Notes: generated by a model from the sequence alone, not told the origin. DNA of 64,000 nt from Camellia lanceoleosa (GCA_025200525.1 CM045770.1:122365429-122429428); one strand, 5' to 3'; positions 34,639 to 45,900 are shown, counted from the stretch's first letter. Numbers and translations: made by a program.

Positions 34639-35408
34639 TGAGAGGGTAATTTATGTGAAAATTAGGCCGAGCTGGGTAATGGGTCATTATGGGCCACAAT
34701 GTGAACGGCTGAGTAAAAAGGCATTAAAGTTAGTCTGGTCTCGGAAGCCTTAAAGTTACTCCGGTCCTAGAAAGCCTTCTTGTTATCTCGATCCAGAAGA
34801 GCACTGCGGACAGTTCGGTTGGCAAGGTCGCCACACTCAGAGTTAGGCGAGCCACAGAGTGCCGATAGCTCGGTCAGACCTAGCTAATTGTTAGCATGGT
34901 CTAGGCAATACTATGGTTGGCGCGATTGGAGCAAGAAGAGCCGAGGTAAGAGCAGTGAAAGGACGTGCCGAACTAACGATAGTTCCGTCTACTCTATGGC
35001 TCGGCATGGCCATGCTTACTTCGGTCCTATTAGAACCTGACCAAGGTAAAACCATCTCACTTGGTTTAAGCAGTGAGGGAGATGTTGGAGGATAAGCATT
35101 ATCTTTCAGGAGTATGAATCCTAGGAGGACTCTACATGGAAGAGTAAGAATCCTACTAGGATTATGCCACGCGAAACCCATAAAAGCTCTCAACATCACC
35201 TATGGAGAGGTAACACAACTTTGATTCCCGAATACTCAGAGTTTTTGACTATTTGTCTAGTTTGCTGACTTAGGCATCGGAAAGGTTTCCGGCACACACC
35301 CGCCGATTAGCTCACGTTTGTGTTTTCAGGTAGTAAAGCGACGTCGTACGGAGGAGCGCAGACTTGATCAACAGGATTATATGAGAAGGTTTATTTCTTT
35401 CCCGTACA
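34639..35408 (+). mobile_element. 3' LTR of the Tat element
   Basis: 770 bp, the same length as the 5' LTR and differing at a modest number of sites ('gggccgagctgg/aggccgagctgg', 'gtccggtc/gtctggtc'). It is followed by GCATT (35409-35413). Confidence 0.93.
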
Positions 35409-36202
35409 GCATTCATCATCTCTTTAAGAGTTCAATTTTTTCTCTCAGAAACTCCATTTGACTGAGGAGAATAGGGTGCAGTGGTTTGGTAAATGATACC
35501 ATGTTCAGAACAAAATTCTTCAAATAGTACATCATACTCACCACCTCTGTCACTCCTCACTATCTTTATAGTTTTGCCAAGTTGATTTTCAATCTCAAGT
35601 TTATATTGCCTAAAAGCTTTTACGACTTCATCTTTACTTCTCAATAAGTAAGCATAGCAATATCGAGTGCAATCGTCAATAAAAGTAATAAAGTACTTCT
35701 TACCTCCTCTAGTTTAAACAAATTTTAAATCACAGATATCTGTGTGAATTAAACTTAGAGGCTCAGTACTTCTTTCAACTTTATTAAATGATGCCTTAGT
35801 GAGTTTTGCCTCAGCGCAAATCTCACATTTATGATTAGGATCAAATTCTAAGTTTGGTAAACATTCTAAAGCAACAAGTCTACGCAAAGAATTAAAATTA
35901 ACATGTCCTAATCTACCATGCCATAAAAAAGAAGATTCAGCAATATAAACAAAAGATGTGTTCTTATTATTAATATCCAAATTTGGTACAACAGTATTTA
36001 CATTGAGTTGGAAAAGCCCATCACTCATATAACCTCGCCCCACATACATTCCACTCTTGGAGAGTATAACCTTGTTAGATTCAAAGACTAATTTAAACCC
36101 ACTCTTGATCAACAATGACCCAGAAATCAAATTTTTGCGAATCTCTGGCACATAGAGTACATTGTTAAGAGTGAGTTCTTTTCTCGAGGTCATTTTTAAC
36201 AC
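35409..36202 (-). pseudogene. pol: Copia integrase, N-terminal piece
   Basis: Minus-strand 36202-35714 carries the zinc domain ('[20 protein letters not shown]', '[15 protein letters not shown]') and the start of the core ('[13 protein letters not shown]'), ended by TAA where CAA is expected. Frames then give 'GGKKYFITF' and, at 35644-35432, 'SKDEVVKAFRQYKLEIENQ', 'IVRSDRGGEYDVLFEEFCSE', 'TTAPYSPQSNGVSERKN'. That includes the second Asp and the Glu. The core is cut at 35409 by the Tat element and resumes at 23401. Confidence 0.9.
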
Positions 36203-36211
36203 AATCTTTCC

Positions 36212-36480
36212 TTATCTTTCTACCGTTAAAGTGGAAGAGTTTCCCATAAAAAGTTGTTCCCCACTTTCCACCACTTTGTAGGTTGTGAACATCTTCTTAT
36301 CTGCACAGATATGGCGGGTTGCTCCAGTATCCACCCACCATTCCTTGGGATTGCCCACCAAATTTGCTTTAGAGATTACTGCAACAAGATTGATGTTTGC
36401 CACTCCATCGGAAAAATAAAAATCATCGGCTATGTTGGCTTGTATTGGTTTTCTGCTCGAACTCCCTCCGTCCTTGCGAA
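36212..36480 (-). pseudogene. pol: Copia aspartic protease
   Basis: In the open frame 36679-36212 the segment 'NPKEWWVDTGATRHICADKK' gives the retroviral-type DTG active site (near 36325-36335). It lies after the gag knuckle and before integrase, as in other copia elements. A frame break at about 36205 separates it from integrase. Confidence 0.88.
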
Positions 36481-37369
36481 CGTGACAATCCTTAGCATGA
36501 TGTCCATCTGTATCGCATACAAAACACTTACCTTTGAACATCTTGTTGAACCCATTATTGATCCCTCTGTTGATCTTACTAGTGGATCCTTGTTTGGGAC
36601 CATTGGCATCATGCTTCCGCTTTTTGTTGCTGAACTTTGACCCTTGTCCATGTTCCACAACATTTGCTTTAGCCTGCATGACATGGTTTCGTGACTTCTT
36701 GTCAGAACCACAGTTGTCCTCCTCAATTCTGAGTCACACTATCAATTCCTCCAATTTCATCTCCTTGTGCTTATGCTTCAAATAATTCTTGAATTCTTTC
36801 CAAGATGGTGGCAATTTTTCAATGATTACCGCTATTTGGAAAGATTCACTGAGAACCATCCCTTCTGCATTTATGTCCTGAAGAATTAATTGGAGATCTT
36901 GAACTTGGCTAATTACCGTCTTGGAATCTATCATTTTAAAATCTCGAAAATGGCCAATAACAAATTTCTTTGTACCAGCATCCTTTGTCTTATATTTATG
37001 ATCTAAAGATTCCCACAGTTCTTTAACAGTGCTTTTGACACTATACACATTATACAGTGTATTGTCCAACCCATTAAGGATATAATTCCGACATAGAAAA
37101 TCACCATGTTTCTATGCATCGACTGCGGCAATCACTTGCCGGTCAATTTCTCTCTCATTTAGTGCCAGTGCTTTTTCAGGAGTGAAGCGAGCTAAATTCA
37201 ATGTGGTAAGATAAAACATCATCTTTTGTTGCCATCTTTTAAAATCATTTCCATGGAATTTTTTTAACTTCTCCCCATGATTTACTGGCACTATCGGAGT
37301 CATTACTGGCACAACAGGTGTGGGGTTTTAAGTAATAACAGTCTCAATACTGTTTATTTCAATTGTCAT
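36481..37369 (-). pseudogene. gag: Copia gag
   Basis: The likely start is an ATG at 37369 ('MTIEINSIETVIT'), soon stopped by TAA. The core reads 'FHGNDFKRWQQKMMFYLTTL' (37312 on), a TAG where TGG is expected ('AVDA*KHGDF'), then 'MDNTLYNVYSVKSTVKELWE', 'KKFVIGHFRDFKMIDSKTVI', 'IIEKLPPSWKEFKNYLKH', 'MKLEELIV', a TGA, and the knuckle 'CFVCDTDGHHAKDC' (CX2CX4HX4C). Gag forms the particle. A second, plus-strand copy of this gag type is at 42478. Confidence 0.88.
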
Positions 37370-37626
37370 AATTATGATGAAATAAAAATGTATCAATCAC
37401 AAATTTATACATAAAAGAATTGACACACAAGATATATAGAATAATATTTTGTAACAAAATTCTAATGATAAACTGTATATTACTACTATGTTATCAAAGA
37501 AACCATTAAACAGTATATTACTACTATTTAAGAAATTAAACAGTATATGACTACTATTTAATTTTCTGAAACAAAATATTCGTCTATCTAACATAAATAA
37601 ATAAAAATATAAATCTACTTTAAAAT
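37370..37626 (-). other. Copia leader between 5' LTR and gag
   Basis: AT-rich, with repeats of 'aacagtatattactactat'. Next to the LTR the minus strand reads 'ATTTTAAAGTAGATTT'. The plus-strand copia copy has 'ATCTTAAAGTAGATTT' at the same place, so TTAAAGTAGAT may be the primer binding site. I do not recognise the tRNA. Confidence 0.5.
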
Positions 37627-38776
37627 TGTTATACCCACAATGGTGCGTGTGTGTAAATTAAATGTATAAATTAAATAAACAATAAAATAAAATAATTCAT
37701 AAAATAATTATAAAAATTATTTTTTGAATTAAACGCTTATAGAAATTAATGTCGAGGCTTGTGTTGGATACAATCTCCTTAAAGTAGATCTGGCCCTCGC
37801 TCCGGTGCTTCGAGTTTTAACCGGCATCTACTTCTTAGGATGCAACGACTAATATTTGATTTTACAGCACTACAAAATCAAGTCTGGCGAACCAAACAAT
37901 GTTGTAACTCTTTCTCTTTCTTTTCGTAAAAATAAATGAAAAACTAGATGCAGGAGCAAAAGAGGACGAACAGAAGAAGAAAGGGAAGAAGTCTGGAAAA
38001 TTTTCAAAGCCAGAAATGCTGGAATGACAAGCTTTATATCAAAGGAAAGACGGTTGTTCCGAATAGGTGCCAACAGATAGGCAACTGTTCAGACAGATTT
38101 CAACAGATAGAAAATCTGTTTAGACTATTACAGATCTGTCCGGGAAAGGATTCAATAAGTTCAAACCTGTTCGTATGGGTTAGGATCTGTTTAGGTGAAG
38201 AAAAAAATTTTAGACCAATTTATTTTGAATTTTGAAACTAAAATTAAAAAGAAATAAATAAATTACAAATGTTTTTGGCCCAAAAAGATAAATATTAGGC
38301 CGGACAAGCCCAACCCAACCTCACACCACGCACCCGGGCCCAAGCCCAAGCCTAGCCCACCCGACGGTGTGTGCCCGTGGTTTTTGTTTTGGCTCTAATG
38401 GGTCTAACCCACTTCACCCATAACCTCACCTTTCCACAAACTTGGGTACCCCTTGGGGCCCATCCCAAGTATTCCAAGCTAAGGTATATAAACCCACACA
38501 AATCTATAAGTCTTTTCAATGTGGGACAAGCACATTTCACAAATGTGTAAGAAACCCACCTAATGCCATTTCCATGAACCCGAAAACGTGCGTTGAATTC
38601 TTATTCATCCGGAAATGGTTTTGAGCAACCAAATACATGGTTTTATTCACTACGCGACATTAAACATGAACCCAATTAGAAACGTTAAAAATAACGCTTG
38701 GGTCTCACCTTAATTAATGCTCAAAGTTAGCAAAAAATAAGGTTTTTTCAAAAGTTTCAAAAGTCATTTTCCAACA
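37627..38776 (-). mobile_element. Copia 5' LTR
   Basis: On the minus strand it opens TGTTGGAAAATGAC (38776) and ends GGGTATAACA (37627), 1150 bp with TG...CA termini. Its right two thirds match the split 3' LTR at 1456-1845 and 18023-18353. The minus strand has 'TTTATATACC' near 38490, a possible TATA box. The flank to the right starts CAATG; the partner duplication would lie left of the window. Confidence 0.85.
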
Positions 38777-39310
38777 CAATGAAACACTCAAATGTAACTC
38801 TCTAAAAAAATTCTTTAGTGTAACACTCCAATGTAACACACAAAAATTCCTTAGTGTACTTTTTTCAAACGTAATGTTCTAATATAACACTCCAAAAAAA
38901 GGATGTGAGATTCTTCAAATCATTCTAAAAGAATGTGCAATTCTTCTAACCATTCCAAAAGGAGTACAAAAGTTCCTTAGTAATGTTTGGGTAAATGTAT
39001 AATTTCAAACTATGAGTGTTAAGTTTGAAAAAAAGTACACTAAGTAGTTTTTTAGTGTTTTTATGTGTGTTACATTATAGTGTTATGTTTGAGATTACAT
39101 TGATTGAAGTGTTACGTTTACAAAAAGTATAATAAAGAGATTTTTTGTGTGTTACATTGGAGTGTGTTACATTAGAGTGTTACGTTTTGAAAAAAATTTG
39201 GAGTGCTACGTTATTACGTTTGGAAAAAGTACATTAAGGAGTTTTTTAGTGTGTTATATTGAATTGTTATATTATTGGAGTGTTACGTTCTTATTCGTAA
39301 TGTGAAATTT
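38777..39310. repeat. Foldback (inverted-repeat) element
   Basis: The left half is written in 'aatgtaacactccaa' and 'ccttagtgtactttttt' words. The right half (about 39030-39310) is their reverse complement ('ttggagtgttacgtt', 'aaaaagtacactaag', 'gtgtgttacattggagtg'). The arms are imperfect and internally repeated. No ORF. It looks like a MITE or foldback element. I could not fix exact ends or a target-site duplication. Confidence 0.6.
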
Positions 39311-40534
39311 GTTCCAGAAGAAGGAAAAATTCAAAATTTCTATAGTGCGAATTGCGTAAATGCATAAATTCACAATCGAAGAAATCCACTTTTATTCCTC
39401 TAAAATTAAATCCGAATGTGTAAGTGACTATCATTTTGTGTAATTTTTATTTTAATGAGATTTTTAGATCCATAAAAAAAGAAGAAGAGCTAAATAGTTT
39501 ATAACATCGCATTTTTGATTTATTGGTGCTTCGAGTAACCATGTGGTGAGCATAAAAAAGAAAGGAAAGAAAACCATAAAAGAAAGAGTTGGAAGCAAAT
39601 AATGTTTAGTGAGAACGTGAAACAGATTACATCATGATTAAACTAATCTTGTAAAAGTTGATACATTGACAAAGACTATTAGTTTTAAAGATTTGGTTGT
39701 CTTTTGAGATCTCTTTTAATTAATATTTTATATTTATACAATTAGATAAAGGGGGTAGTTTTAGTATTCGAGAGAGGACTGCATAAACAAGTACTTAAAT
39801 TGATATCATGGACAAATCGTGGTCAACCATGTAATAAAATAAGCGTAAATTATCAATAAGTCCTAATAGTTAGATTTAATTCAAATTAAATTTTATTGAA
39901 TTTAATTTTTGATAAAATTATCGTTAAAAATAATTTTTTTGCGACAATTTTTTATATATATCGTTAAAAATTAACAATTAGTGACTTTTTTTTGTCATGA
40001 TTTTTATAAATTATCGCTAAAACTTATAATTAGTGACTTTTTTTAAGGCAAATTTTTTTCATAAAATCTATTAGACAATAAATCTATTTATTAAGATTTA
40101 CACGTAAGTATCTCATAAAATAAAGTATATAATACAGTGGAAGCCCTCATATTAGAAGAAACTCCATGATGGCCCATCGTAAAAGTTGAGAGAACAGAGT
40201 TGTAAAAACAAATTTAGTATAAAAACAAGTTACTCAAATCAATTCAAATCAAACCTAGTATAAAATTTTGGCATTCCTTGTATTATTTTGTTAGGAAAAT
40301 TACACTGCAGTGGATGTTAAAAAATAAAATTTATAAAAAAAAAATGATAAATATTAAATATTAAAATCATAAATTTTTTCACTCATGTGTAATAATTTTT
40401 AAAAAAACATCCTGAATGATAATTTCTCCTATTTTATATTGGTCGGACACCACCACTATTTGGTGACCAGTGTGCTATGAACTCTTCTAGTTGTTCGTAA
40501 TATACGTGTCCATCCATCCAAGGGTAAAGATATG
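39311..40534. other. AT-rich intergenic stretch
   Basis: No gene. At about 39900-40060 there are degenerate direct repeats of 'aaattatcgttaaaaa..taattagtgactttttt', reminiscent of terminal parts of plant DNA transposons. There are no clear termini. Confidence 0.5.
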
Positions 40535-40735
40535 AGATATCTATATCTAATTTAGGGACTTTTTTTAAGTGTGCAACTTACACTTTACATTTACGCCTTT
40601 TGTGTTTGCTGTCCTGTTTCATATTTATACCTTCCACTTATGCCTTTTGTGTTGGTTGCATATGGTGTGCAACCTTAAAGGGTTGCACACCATAACAGGA
40701 CCCTAATTTAGATATTTGAATCCTTTAATTTTGTA
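40535..40735. mobile_element. MITE-like short inverted-repeat element
   Basis: The left edge 'atatctaatttagggact' and the right edge 'aggaccctaatttagatat' are near-perfect inverted repeats. Inside lies a perfect hairpin, GGTGTGCAACC-ttaaa-GGTTGCACACC (about 40674-40702 with flanks), and a related 'aagtgtgcaact' near the left end. It is about 200 bp and non-coding. The superfamily is not clear. Confidence 0.6.
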
Positions 40736-41590
40736 TAATATAAATATATATATAATAAATATAAAAAAAAACTCATAATTGCTAGTATAGGAAATAGAAA
40801 TTCTATATTTTTTCTAAGTCTTATGTAATTTCAAATATATGTCTAAATAATTTATATCACCTTATCTAAGAATAATATATATATATATATATATCTAAGT
40901 ATTTATTACCTCCAATTTTTTTTTATACATATTCTAATATTTTTAAGATTTAGGCTCAGAAATATTATTCACTTTGGTTTTCAGAAACTGTTTTTGAAAA
41001 TGTTCAAAAGCTAATTTAGTTGGAATTTTTTTTTTTAAAATCTATTTTTAATAAAGAATTTATGTTTAAGGTCCTTAATATTAAAATTTTATAAGATAGA
41101 TAGCATACAATATTTTCATAGTAATTGAAATCCCTCAATACTTTCACAGAAAAATTTTAACACAGCAAAATTTCATAAAGAAATTTGTCACGGAGAAATT
41201 TAATACTATCGAGGGACCTTAATAACTAATAAGAAAGAATATATTGGATCTCTCGTACTATCAAAAGTTAGAGACGGATGTTTTACTAATTTTCTATTTT
41301 AATAATTTCTCTTCTTTGGAGGCTGAAATTATTTTAGAACATTTAAAGTAAAATTTAATATTTATTTTTGTGAAACACAACCAGATTTTTGGACATGCGG
41401 TCGGACTCGATATGCGAATCCATGTAACATAGTTATTGAATCAAATTATTAGAAAGTTTGCTCAGCAATTGAACGGGGTTGGAAATCTCATGATCTGAGG
41501 GTGAACTCTATTGTGCTTCTTCAATATGTGATTATAGTTCTCGGAAAATTTTAGGAAAATTTTAGATATGAATGAGAATTAACTCTATTC
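40736..41590. other. AT-rich intergenic stretch with (AT)n
   Basis: Contains 'tataatataaatatatata' near 40735 and an (AT)n run near 40877-40895. No gene seen. Confidence 0.5.
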
Positions 41591-42247
41591 ATATGAAAAT
41601 ATACAACCTTTTATGGTGATTTTTCATATGAAATGGTGTGATTCAATGGTATCTTTTTACATGAAAGGGCATGACCCAAAAGTTATGACCCTTCTCCATT
41701 CGAATCAAAAAGTACAACCCTTCATGCTGTTATTTCATATGAAAGGGTATGACTCAAGAGTCATGAGTCTAAATGGCCACGAATACTTTATAAATAACGT
41801 TCACCATTTCTTCAAATCCTCATTCATTCAATCTCATATTTATTTCACTCTCATTCATTCCTTTCGTGTTCTTCGTCTTCTCTGGTTTGGCATATTTTCT
41901 GCAACAAAGTTTTAAGACGAGTTTGTGAGAAAGAGAGAGTTACAACACTGGTTTGATTCGTTAGGCTTGGAATTGTAGTGCTGCATTTCCAAGATTACTA
42001 GTCGTTACATCTTGGGAAGTATATGCCAGTACGTCTTGAAGTACTGGAGTGAGAGCAAAATCTATTTTAAGGATATTGTGTCTAACACAAGTCTCGATTT
42101 AAAGCAATCTGTTTGTTATGCGCTGTATGCATTAAAGCCAAAATTTAATTTAATTAATTATTTTTTGAATTGTTTTACTTTGTTATTTAATTTATTTATA
42201 CATTTAAATTACACACACATTACACAAATAACTGTCAGGTTCTAACA
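41591..42247 (+). mobile_element. Copia LTR (3' portion), plus-strand fragment
   Basis: It ends 'tctaaca' at 42247, followed by 'atcttaaagtagattt', as behind the minus-strand copia LTR. Inside, 'atgaaagggtatgactcaag' and 'acatgaaagggcatgaccca' are diverged direct repeats, typical of copia promoters. The left border is not determined and could lie as far as ~41400. Confidence 0.5.
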
Positions 42248-42477
42248 ATCTTAAAGTAGATTTCCTTTATTAGTTGTGTTTTATACATAAGTAATATTTT
42301 GTTTTGAGAAATTAAATAGTAGTAATATACTAAATAATTTTTATTTTGATTAAATAGTAGTAATATATTGTTTATCATTGGATTTTTATTCAAATTTTTA
42401 TTTTGTCTATTTTGTGTGTACAATTTATTTGTATAATTTTAATTTGTGATTGTTGCATTTTTATTTGATTAGAAATA

Positions 42478-43265
42478 ATGGCAACTGAAAAGGATAGTGC
42501 TGAGATTATTCCCACTGCAATTACAAACTTGGTCACTACATCCATGATGTCGATATTGTCAGCAGTAACTCTATCAGTAGTAGTAAATCATAGGAAGAAA
42601 CCAGAAAAGTTTAATGGAACTGAGTTCAAAAGGTGGCAACAAAAGATGATGTTTTATTTAACCACATTGAACTTGGCTCGCTTCACCCATGAAATTGCTC
42701 CGGTATTGAATGGGGAAGATTGGCAAGTTGTTGCCGCTATAGAAGCATGGAAACATGGAAATTTCCGGTGTCAAAATTATATCCTCAATGAATTGGATAA
42801 TACACTGTACAATGTGTATAGTATTACAAAAGAACTGTATGAATCCTTGGAACTAATTTACAAGACCGAAGACGCTTGCAAAAAGAAATTTGTAGTCGGT
42901 TGTTTTCTTGACTTTAAAATTGTGGATTCCAATACTGTAATAAGTCAAGTTCAACATCTCCAATTGATCATGCATGATGCAGAAGGAATGGTTATTAGTG
43001 AATCCTTTTAAGTTATAGCGATGATTGAAAAATTATTGCCGGCATAAAAAGATTTCGAAAACTACCTAAAGTACAAACGCAAGGAGATGAATTTGGAGGA
43101 AATAATTGTGTGGCTCCATATAAGGAAGAGAACCGTGGATCTGAGAAGAAATTTGGTGGTCACATCATGCAACATCAAGCTAGTGTTGGCGGAGGCTGAA
43201 AAGAACCATTGCAAGAAATAGAGTATCAGAACAGTGTGGTGCAGAAATAGTATAAGTATGGCAAA
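42478..43265 (+). pseudogene. gag: Copia gag fragment, plus strand
   Basis: The ATG at 42478 opens 177 codons: 'MATEKDSAEIIPTAIT', 'KFNGTEFKRWQQKMMFYLTT', 'AIEAWKHGNFRCQNYILNEL', 'VISQVQHLQLIMHDAEGMVI'. A TAA follows 'SESF' (CAA expected), then 'VIAMIEKLLPA', another stop and 'KDFENYLKYKRKEMNLEE'. It is clearly homologous to the minus-strand gag at 36481-37369 but is a separate, more diverged copy. It is cut off near 43265, where antisense PMD-type sequence begins. No pol remains. Confidence 0.85.
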
Positions 43266-43269
43266 AGGA

Positions 43270-45443
43270 AATCAGTGCATGTCAAATGAGAAAAATGAGA
43301 TACTTGATGACTGTTGTAAGCGAGTAGTGCCTCCCTCTGTCGCACCACGTGGACTGAGGAATTGACCAACTCAAGCAGGTCGTCCACGTATCCCACTGGC
43401 ATCTACAAGTGAGTTTGAATATCAGCACATAAAGAAAAGGGAATGTGAAATACAAACTGCAAGACAAAGTACATACCTGCTGGACGTCAAGGTCTCTAAC
43501 ATACTCAAACTCCCTCCGTGCACTCAAGCGGAATCTTGTGGGCTATCCCGTTCGGCCACCAGTATGTGATTGTAGTCAGGATCACGGGGAGACCGGCTAC
43601 ATGAATGATGGGAGCAGCGCCCCTAGCATCAAGCTCAGATGCAAGAGTGGCACCTCTAGCGACGGGTACATCGGTAGTGCCACCCGCGTGAACTCTGGTC
43701 AGAGGTGGCATAAGATGGGTCCGAATGAAGGTAATGTAGTCCCCAACTCCACAAAATAGATCAACATCTTGCCCCGCTATGAAGGTCACGATAGCCTCGA
43801 CAAGAAGACTATCGACGATCCTCATCAATGGAGGATGAGGAGCAGGAACTATGGGGTCAGCAAGGCCCAGGGTCTGGCATACGAAATGCTCCCCCAAGTA
43901 CCAAGTCCTGCAGAAAGGACCCTCCAACAAAATTCGCAATCAAGAGGTATCCCATGAACCGGCATACTCATCCCTCGTCCCTGCAGGCATGACCACCCAC
44001 AACTATCAAGTGACTTGTAAACAGAAGATTCATGGTTGACGTCAGTTGTTAGAATATGGAATGAAAGCAACAGAGATGGAATGGAATGGGTATGAGTTTC
44101 AGATTACCTCGCAGGTTGTCAAAGTATCGAAAAAGCAGCGGTAGTAGACAAAGGTAGTAACGCTACAACGATGAGGATAGCACCTGCCGTCATACAATCT
44201 CGAGTGAGGCATGGGTGCCGCTACCTCATCTCTCAGAGTCGGATCAAGGGTGGAGAAGTAAGCATAAACTCAAAGTTACAAGAAAATAATAGTTGGTAAG
44301 TCATCGGGCAAAAACAGAAGTACAAGTTGACAATGCAGAGCAAAAAGCATAATTTACAACATAAATTGAAATAGAAGTGCAAGACATACCTTACAAGCTC
44401 TCCAGTAGCCGCCAACCATGTTCCCCTTCTTACGGGAATTAGAGCTCATATAGCCATACAGCATACAGGGTGACGAGGCCAGTACCACCCCAGTCATAGT
44501 AATGGACTTGCGACAATACCACCAGGGCACTCAGAAGATATAAGCCCATGGTGTTCCACCTGTTCGCGAACAAGGTGGTGACGAGAAGATAAATCAAGAA
44601 CCCACAGGCGTACTGCTCCATCTACTCCTCAGTCTTTGGCTAGCTCCCATGGAAATGGTTGTAAAACCAGCTATATTGCACCATGGATAACCTATCCAAT
44701 GGAGGGCGTGCTCCAAGGAGATAGACCTAAGCAGCCCATCACTGGCCCATGTCTAGATCAAAGAGGATCGGATCACCTTCTACACGTAACCTTGTGATCA
44801 TCGAGAAGTCGTAGGAGGTCATCGTCATCTCCTATATGGAGGAGAAGCGGAAGGAATTGGTAGTGTTCCACCACCCCTCTACTAGGGCGCCGAGCAAGGG
44901 TTGGCTCGCCTGTAGCCGTGAGAGCCCAGAGCAAAATAGGTCAAAGCTTGCCTCATCGACTATCTCTTGGACTCTAGCAGGGAGTTCCTGATACCAGTCC
45001 CTTACTATTACGGCCCCGTAACCTCTCCAGGCATACATGTCACCCTGTGGTAAAAGAAGAATTTGTTAAGTGCATGGCAAGATGAAAGATTGTAATGAAA
45101 GTACATGAAGGAACTAAGGTTTTTACCTCGAAAGCATCATGGGAGAGATGTGATGTGTGCTCACATAGGAGAAAGTCCTCGCGCACGCCCCGAGCAAAGT
45201 CCTCAAATCTCCACATGCCACCGAAGGCCATCACGTGCATGTGCGGCTGGTAGATAGCTGGGTCGAATGGCCTCACCCTCAGCGGTGGCAACTCGGGCTC
45301 AGGCTCAAGCTCAAGAGGGTAAATCTCCTCCACAACAATGTCAGCAGCAATATCCCTACCACCCCGTCTACCTCCTCTAGCATCAGGTCCTCCATACCCG
45401 CGGCAGGCAGAGGAATAGCTACCTCAAGAGGGACATCCACATG
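43270..45443 (-). pseudogene. Plant mobile domain (PMD) gene, antisense in Tat II, split by the Tekay element
   Basis: The start is an ATG at 55407 (minus, 'MVDDIPHV'), interrupted at 55386/45443 by the Tekay element and continuing 'PLEVAIPLPAAG'. Exon 1 runs to 45127 ('PFDPAIYQPHMHVMAFGGMW', donor GAG|GTAAAA). Exon 2 (45044-44390) reads 'GDMYAWRGYGAVIVRDWYQE', 'VQEIVDEASFDLFCSGLSRL', 'LLGALVEGWWNTTNSFRF', 'YACGFLIYLLVTTLFANRW', 'ALVVLSQVHYYDWGGTGLV'. Exons at about 44240-44108, 43980-43477 and 43402-43270 follow, with GT/AG sites. This is the MAIN-like PMD layout. Stops after 'FRFSSI' and 'LDMGQ' and a shift in exon 4 break it. PMD proteins are nuclear with unclear biochemistry; many sit in transposons. 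Confidence 0.78.
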
Positions 45444-45629
45444 TTATAGCGACCCCAGGTCTCTACCCGACTGTCATGGTATTCTGGATCCAAATCTTGT
45501 TGTTTGATGCTGCCGATTATGTCTTTCTTCCTTACACCTCTTGAATTTGAGTTTTGGAATGACTTGAGCGTGTTTAGAACAGGTTGGTTGCCTTTCGATC
45601 TAGAATCTTGTTGCCTAGAATTTTGGTCT

Positions 45630-45900
45630 TCCGCTCGAGCGGGCCTTCTTGCGCTTGAGAAGAGTTTGCAATCTTTCAGTATCGAATGTCTCTGCAAAAG
45701 TGCTATAAGAGTGTTTTTCACGCTCAAGCGGCGTTTCTTATGCTCAAGTATATCTGAGCTCGGTGCGCCGGTGCTTGCAATCTGTGAAAATCTTGGCCGG
45801 GTGTAATCCGCTTCGGCGATGCTCTTCTTTTTCGGCGAGCGAAGTTGTTGTTTTTGTGTCTAACGCTCGAGCGTGAAACTATCTGCTCGAGCGGACTGCG
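45630..45900. repeat. GCTCGAGCG palindrome cluster, Tekay 5' LTR
   Basis: Four to seven intact or decayed copies ('ccgctcgagcggg', 'tgcgcttgag', 'cacgctcaagcggc', 'aacgctcgagcgtga', 'ctgctcgagcgga'). More copies are decayed here than in the 3' LTR. Confidence 0.85.

Larger units (their letters stand above)
23402..35408 (+). mobile_element. Tat-lineage gypsy element, 12 kb, with antisense gene
   Basis: Two 770-bp LTRs (23402-24171 and 34639-35408) open TGAGAGGGTAA and end CCCGTACA. GCATT flanks the element at 23397-23401 and 35409-35413. Inside, in order: primer binding site, gag, protease (DQGSS type), RT, RNase H, a second RNase H, integrase, a hairpin-rich tandem array, an antisense spliced gene, and a polypurine tract. 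Two RNase H domains and TGGCGCCGTCTGTGAGA behind the LTR point to the Tat lineage. The LTRs are very alike, so the insertion is younger than the host copia element. Coding frames carry several stops, frameshifts and one tandem duplication. Confidence 0.95.
1456..38776 (-). mobile_element. Ty1/copia retrotransposon opened by three nested insertions
   Basis: Minus-strand copia element. Its 5' LTR is at 37627-38776, gag at about 36480-37369, protease and integrase at 35409-36400, the rest of integrase plus RT and RNase H at about 21360-23401, the 3' untranslated part at 18354-18572 plus 21058-21360, and the split 3' LTR at 1456-1845 plus 18023-18353. Domain order PR-IN-RT-RH defines the copia superfamily. 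Three insertions with duplications GTACC, TTAGC and GCATT account for the gaps, and integrase reads continuously once the GCATT insertion is removed. About 440 bp of the 3' LTR is missing at the left, probably beyond the window. Stops and frameshifts show it is inactive. I do not assign a copia lineage. Confidence 0.85.

Noticed and set aside
36254..36640. 128-codon plus-strand ORF
   Set aside because: Shadow of the copia gag/protease frame on the minus strand.
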